DNA from: JBBUEO01 sp038056915
GTDB lineage: Bacteria > Patescibacteriota > UBA1384 > UBA12157 > JAENIV01
DNA length: 7,856 nt
NCBI GenBank assembly: GCA_038056915.1
Contig: JBBUEO010000042.1
Span: 1 to 7,856 of the forward strand
Reading direction: 5' to 3'
Position numbers and translations under genes: made by a program. Positions 4,697 through 7,856 of this stretch are shown piece after piece (within the stretch, counting starts at the first letter, position 1; each line of letters begins with the position of its first letter). Below the pieces are notes generated by a model. The model did not search any database, was not told the origin of the DNA, and saw only the letters and a list, made by a program, of their open reading frames with translations.

Positions 4697-6400
4697 ATGA
4701 AAGACGAGATTTTTTATCTTGAATCTGATGAAGAGATTACCTCCGTGATTGATAAAATCAAACAGGCCAAAGAAAGCCGGTTAAGTTTAGTTGTGCCCCG
4801 GGAAGCGACCATCTTGCAGAGCGTGGTTAATTTAAAACTAATTGCTAAAGAAGCAACCCGTGCCGGAAAAGAAATCGCTATTATTACTGCTGATAAAATT
4901 GGCCGAAATTTAGCCGCCCAAGTTGGTTTGCCGGTTTTAGAATCAATAAAAAGCCCGCGGCCGGTTTTCCAGCCCTCGGTAGAAGAACCCAAGAGTCAGG
5001 AAATCATTGAAATTGATTTAAGCCAAAAGGAGAAACCAAGCGAAATTCGACCAAAAGGACTGCAAGTTCATCATTTTCAAGAAGAAAGACCGCCTCAATT
5101 TAAAACTCAAAATCAGCCGAGACTTAAAACACCCTGGCCGGAGCTTAAAATTAGTCCTTTAGCTAATTTACTTAAACTAAAAAAAATCGTTTGGATTTCT
5201 TTAGCAATTATTAGCGGGTTAATTTTGATCGGTTTATTTTTAATTTTGCCGAAAAATGAAGTTATTATAAAAGTTGAGGCTCAAAATTTCCAAAAAACTT
5301 TTGATTTAAAAGTATTAGGTCAAGAAAATCCCACTACCAATATAGAGAATACCAGCGAATTTATCGGCAAATTTATTGAAATTACCAAAGAAAAGGAAGA
5401 AAAATTCCCCGCCACTGGTCGCAAAAATTTGGGCGGTAAAGCCAGCGGTACTTTATCATTATTTAATTATTGGGATTCAAATCCTCAAAATTTAGGGGTA
5501 GGAACAAAATTTTCTTCATCATCAAAAACATTTTTAAGCAAGAGCGTGGTGACAATCCCGGGAACTTCAATTAAAGGCGGCAATATTGTTCCCGGGACTG
5601 CATCAGTGGGAATCGAAGCCGAAAATCCCGGGGAAGAATTTAATGTTTCCGCCGGCCGTTTTACTATTGTTGGGCTTTCTTCGGCGGAACAAGAGAAAAT
5701 TTATGGCCAGCGGGATAAAGATTTAACCGGCGGCTTTTCTAAAGAAGTTTCCGTTGTTTCAGAAAGCGATTTTAATGGTGGAAAAGAAAAGTTAATTAAA
5801 GAAATTTCCCAAGAATTAGAGGGAGATTTAACCTCACAAACCGAAGGTTGGAAAATTTTAGATAAGGCAGAAGAAAATCAAACCCAAGAGGTAAAATCAT
5901 CTGTTGAGGTAGAGACCGAGGCCAGTGAATTTAGTCTTAAGGTCACCCAGCGGTTACGAATGATCGTTTTTAAAGAAAACAATTTTCGGCAGTTTGTTTT
6001 CGAATTTTTAGAAAAACAAATCCCATATGATAAAATGCTTACTTTGGGTCCTGATGACGAAATTAGCCCCCGTCTTAAAGAGACTAAATATGACGAGAGA
6101 TTGATGAATTTAGAAGTTATCACCCGGGCGAAAATGTCTTCTCGGCTGGATATCGAAAAAATCAGTCGAGATATCAAGGGGAAAAACCGAAAAAATGCCG
6201 AAGACTATTTTCAAAATCTCAATGGCACAAACGGTTTTGAAATAAAATATTATCCCAGCTGGTGGTTCAAGCGGATTTCTTTATACTCAAAATTTCTCCA
6301 AATTAAATTAGAATACATCGAAAAAAATGAAAATCCTTTGCTAGAGACATCGCCAACTCCTGTTGCTACCTCCTCTCCCCAAACTGGAGAGGCGCCATGA
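4697..6400 (+). CDS. Single-pass membrane protein with baseplate J-like extracytoplasmic domain
   Basis: A 567-residue protein of unknown function, of a kind I recall as 'baseplate J/gp47 family protein' in CPR genomes. Residues 1-85 form an alpha/beta cytoplasmic domain (LVVPREATILQSVVNLKLIA, then EIAIITADKIGRNLAAQVGL). Residues 86-160 are a charged, proline-rich linker. One TM helix lies at about 164-184 with KLKK on its inner side, giving N-in topology. The outer part holds a baseplate J-like barrel at about 245-330 (GGKASGTLSLFN, GTKFSS, NPGEEFNVSAGRFTI), a helical stretch at about 355-395, and a further alpha/beta part at about 400-545. The tail is Ser/Thr/Pro-rich. The phage name reflects fold similarity only; no other phage gene is present. 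Its 1-nt spacing after the ATPase suggests the two form a complex across the membrane. Only a weak AAGAG (4686-4690) precedes the ATG. Confidence 0.8.
   Translation: MKDEIFYLESDEEITSVIDKIKQAKESRLSLVVPREATILQSVVNLKLIAKEATRAGKEIAIITADKIGRNLAAQVGLPVLESIKSPRPVFQPSVEEPKSQEIIEIDLSQKEKPSEIRPKGLQVHHFQEERPPQFKTQNQPRLKTPWPELKISPLANLLKLKKIVWISLAIISGLILIGLFLILPKNEVIIKVEAQNFQKTFDLKVLGQENPTTNIENTSEFIGKFIEITKEKEEKFPATGRKNLGGKASGTLSLFNYWDSNPQNLGVGTKFSSSSKTFLSKSVVTIPGTSIKGGNIVPGTASVGIEAENPGEEFNVSAGRFTIVGLSSAEQEKIYGQRDKDLTGGFSKEVSVVSESDFNGGKEKLIKEISQELEGDLTSQTEGWKILDKAEENQTQEVKSSVEVETEASEFSLKVTQRLRMIVFKENNFRQFVFEFLEKQIPYDKMLTLGPDDEISPRLKETKYDERLMNLEVITRAKMSSRLDIEKISRDIKGKNRKNAEDYFQNLNGTNGFEIKYYPSWWFKRISLYSKFLQIKLEYIEKNENPLLETSPTPVATSSPQTGEAP
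6372..6392 (+). promoter_or_regulatory. Hairpin covering the ruvX ribosome-binding site
   Basis: CCTCTCC (6372-6378) pairs perfectly with GGAGAGG (6386-6392) across a 7-nt loop. The 3' arm contains the GGAG Shine-Dalgarno of ruvX, whose ATG is at 6397. The stem lies inside the last codons of the upstream gene, so ribosomes finishing that gene would open it; this would make ruvX translation depend on upstream translation. The pairing is seen, the role is inferred. It may also be a small dispersed palindrome. Confidence 0.5.
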
Positions 6401-6798
6401 AAAAAGTTCTTGGGCTTGATATCGGTCAAAAAAGAATCGGGGTAGCCATATCTTCGGAGAAAATTATAAGCTCATCAGCTGTTATCAATAATATCAGCCT
6501 CTCCTCGACTTTGAGTGAAATTAGCCAAATTTGTCGAAGAGAAAATATTGCTGAAATTGTTATCGGCATCCCCAAAAACAGACAGACTTTTCAGGCGCAA
6601 AAAATTCACAAATTTGCTTTAGAAATCACCAAAAATCTAAATTTGCCGATTTCCTATGTTGATGAAACCTTAACTTCCAAAGAAGCGGAAAGAATTCTTG
6701 CTCGTTCGCGTCTTAATTACACTTTTCAAAAGTACAAAGAAGAAATTGACAAACTTTCAGCGAAATTAATTTTAGAGCAATACTTAAGTCAAAAATGA
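6397..6798 (+). CDS. ruvX: RuvX/YqgF-family RNase H-fold nuclease
   Basis: Putative Holliday junction resolvase and pre-16S rRNA 5'-end nuclease (YqgF family), cytoplasmic, 133 residues, a normal family length. The RNase H-like core is clear: first acidic strand GLDIGQKRIGVAIS with Asp8, EIVIGIP (53-59), YVDETLTSKEAE with Glu90 (87-98), and the last acidic helix IDKLSAKLILEQYL with Asp118. All three expected acidic residues are present. The ATG overlaps the stop of the preceding gene as ATGA, and its Shine-Dalgarno GGAG (6386-6389) lies in a hairpin, so translational coupling is likely. The next gene, mltG, also begins in an ATGA overlap. Adjacency to mltG, with alaS upstream, matches the Bacillus yrrK neighbourhood. 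Which of the two nuclease roles dominates cannot be told from sequence. Confidence 0.93.
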   Translation: MKKVLGLDIGQKRIGVAISSEKIISSSAVINNISLSSTLSEISQICRRENIAEIVIGIPKNRQTFQAQKIHKFALEITKNLNLPISYVDETLTSKEAERILARSRLNYTFQKYKEEIDKLSAKLILEQYLSQK

Positions 6799-7709
6799 TG
6801 GTAAAAAAAATCTTATTAATAGTCTTAATAATTATTGTTACCGTTGGTGTTGGTTTCGAGATCTATTTTTTGAGGATTATTAATCAAAAAGGTGAAGGCG
6901 AGAAAAAATCAATTATTATTGAACAAGGTCAAAGCACGAAAGAAATTGCTCAAAATCTTAAAAAAGAAAATCTTATAACTTCAGCTTTCGTTTTTGAATA
7001 TTACGCTAAATTAAGAGCCGAATTAATCCAAGTTGGCATTTATTGGCTTTCGCCGTCACAGAGTATTAAAGAAATATTGGAAATTTTAGCCGCCGGCGAT
7101 GTTTCTGAATATCAGGTGACGATTCCCGAAGGCTGGCGACTGACTCAAATAGATGAGCAGTTGGCTGAAAAGGGAATCATTTCTGCCGGCCAGTTAGTAA
7201 GTATCGCATCGGCTGAAGAGGGTTATCTTTTTCCAGACACCTATCGATTTTTACCCGATTCAAAGCCAGAAGCAGTGTTAAAAATTTTTAAAGATAATTT
7301 TGCCAAAAGAACCGCTGGCCTAAATTTATCCCGCGAAAATTTAATTTTAGCCTCAATTGTTGAACGGGAGGCAAAATTTGATGAAGATCGGGCAAAAATT
7401 GCCGGGGTTTATTTAAATCGTTTGGAAAAAGGCATGAAACTTGAGGCAGATCCGACCATCCAATACGCTAAAGGCTCTTGGGATCCGATTAAACAATCGG
7501 ATTATAAAACTAATTCGTCTACTTATAATACCTATCTTTACGAGGGATTGCCGCCCGGGCCGATTTGCAATCCGGGGCTAAAATCAATCGAAGCGGTTTT
7601 GAGCCCGGAAAAAAATGGTTTTCTCTTTTTTTTCCACACTTCCGACGGCCGGGCGGTTTATTCGACGACTGCTGAAGAACACGCGGAAAATTTGAAAAAA
7701 TATCAGTAA
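6795..7709 (+). CDS. mltG: Endolytic murein transglycosylase MltG (YceG-like)
   Basis: Inner-membrane endolytic transglycosylase that cuts nascent glycan strands and is thought to set their length. 304 residues, slightly shorter than the 340 of E. coli. Residues 5-27 are a TM anchor, and 38-106 resemble the LysM-like subdomain (SIIIEQGQSTKEIAQNL, then VGIYWLSPSQSIKEIL). The catalytic YceG domain follows with IPEGW (110-114), EGYLFPDTYRF (142-152), catalytic Glu190 in LASIVEREA, VYLNRLEKGMKLEADPTIQYA (205-225), YNTYLYEGLPPGPICNPG (244-261) and the end region FLFFFHTSDGRAVYS. All of this is intact. Tandem ATGs lie at 6795 and 6798; the first overlaps the ruvX stop (ATGA), and no strong Shine-Dalgarno is visible, so reinitiation after ruvX is probable. 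It is the second peptidoglycan-cleaving enzyme in the window. No clear terminator follows. Confidence 0.96.
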   Translation: MMVKKILLIVLIIIVTVGVGFEIYFLRIINQKGEGEKKSIIIEQGQSTKEIAQNLKKENLITSAFVFEYYAKLRAELIQVGIYWLSPSQSIKEILEILAAGDVSEYQVTIPEGWRLTQIDEQLAEKGIISAGQLVSIASAEEGYLFPDTYRFLPDSKPEAVLKIFKDNFAKRTAGLNLSRENLILASIVEREAKFDEDRAKIAGVYLNRLEKGMKLEADPTIQYAKGSWDPIKQSDYKTNSSTYNTYLYEGLPPGPICNPGLKSIEAVLSPEKNGFLFFFHTSDGRAVYSTTAEEHAENLKKYQ

Positions 7710-7731
7710 ATAATTATTAGCATCTTTTTTA

Positions 7732-7856
7732 ATGACAATTAAATTATCCGCCTTCGTCCTTACTGAAAAATCTGGGGTAATGTCTTTGGGCTGGGCTTTC
7801 ACTTTGGAAAAAGTCAATAATAAGTGGCTAATTGACGATTTTCGCAACGACGCCCA
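7732..7856 (+). CDS. Possible partial gene of unknown function at window edge
   Basis: An open frame starts at ATG 7732, 22 nt after the mltG stop, and is still open at the window end (41 codons). The reading LGWAFTLEKVNNKWLIDDF resembles the last strands of NTF2-like or lipoprotein domains, where a similar 'NGKWLIDDF' ending is common. It is odd that a C-terminal-looking motif sits near an N-terminus, and no Shine-Dalgarno precedes the ATG. It could be a short real gene, a remnant of a broken gene, or chance. The opposite strand is also open across the same bases, which lowers confidence further. Confidence 0.25.
   Translation, partial: MTIKLSAFVLTEKSGVMSLGWAFTLEKVNNKWLIDDFRNDA

Noticed and set aside
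4697..6400. Prophage or tailocin locus suggested by the baseplate J-like domain
   Set aside because: The protein has a transmembrane segment and cellular neighbours, and no other phage structural, lysis or integrase gene is present.
7584..7847. Minus-strand gene of 87 residues
   Set aside because: It overlaps the conserved 3' end of mltG by about 126 nt and resembles no family; it is probably antisense shadow, though a gene entering from the right edge cannot be excluded.
1..7856. CRISPR array, insertion sequence or recoded TGA
   Set aside because: No regularly spaced repeats, transposase or terminal inverted repeats are seen, and TGA terminates the half-ferritin, J-like and ruvX genes at sensible places.

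Overview
The window looks like a scaffold piece from an uncultured bacterium of the Patescibacteria/CPR type. The evidence is an AT-rich, densely packed genome, an alanyl-tRNA synthetase that skips the usual beta-barrel segment, and a large single-pass protein with a baseplate J-like domain beside an FtsA/PilM-like ATPase, a pair I recall from CPR genomes. TGA acts as a normal stop in at least three genes, which argues against the code-25 lineages (Gracilibacteria/Absconditabacteria). Two runs of exactly 100 N (1731-1830 and 3263-3362) are placeholder gaps, so the window is three contigs joined together. All genes read on the + strand.

Left part (1-1730): a GC-rich stretch of unknown identity ends in a rho-independent terminator (90-131). 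A promoter then drives a two-gene stress/iron unit: an AhpC-type peroxiredoxin and a two-helix 'half-ferritin' that matches the encapsulated-ferritin family. A second promoter of almost identical design lies directly against the start codon of a membrane-anchored GH23 lytic transglycosylase, which runs into the first gap.

Middle part (1831-3262): an alaS gene missing both ends to the gaps. It carries a 24-bp in-frame insert that looks like a dispersed repeat, placed just before the zinc-binding CxxxH motif.

Right part (3363-7856): an extended -10 promoter at the gap edge begins a tightly packed run of an FtsA/PilM-like ATPase, a 567-residue membrane protein with a baseplate J-like domain, ruvX (yqgF) and mltG. 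Its junctions are 1 nt apart or ATGA overlaps. The order alaS ... ruvX ... mltG resembles the Bacillus alaS-yrzL-yrrK-yrzB-yrrL region, with the ATPase/J-like pair in between. After mltG an open frame of uncertain status runs off the window.

Taken together, the window combines peroxide and iron handling, two peptidoglycan-cleaving enzymes (GH23 and MltG), a translation enzyme, an rRNA-processing/Holliday-junction nuclease-family protein and a probable membrane-bound ATPase complex. The points most worth checking are the half-ferritin without encapsulin, the peroxiredoxin without its normal resolving cysteine, the repeat-derived insert in AlaRS, the twin promoters, the RBS-masking hairpin before ruvX, and the ATPase/J-like pair of unknown function.
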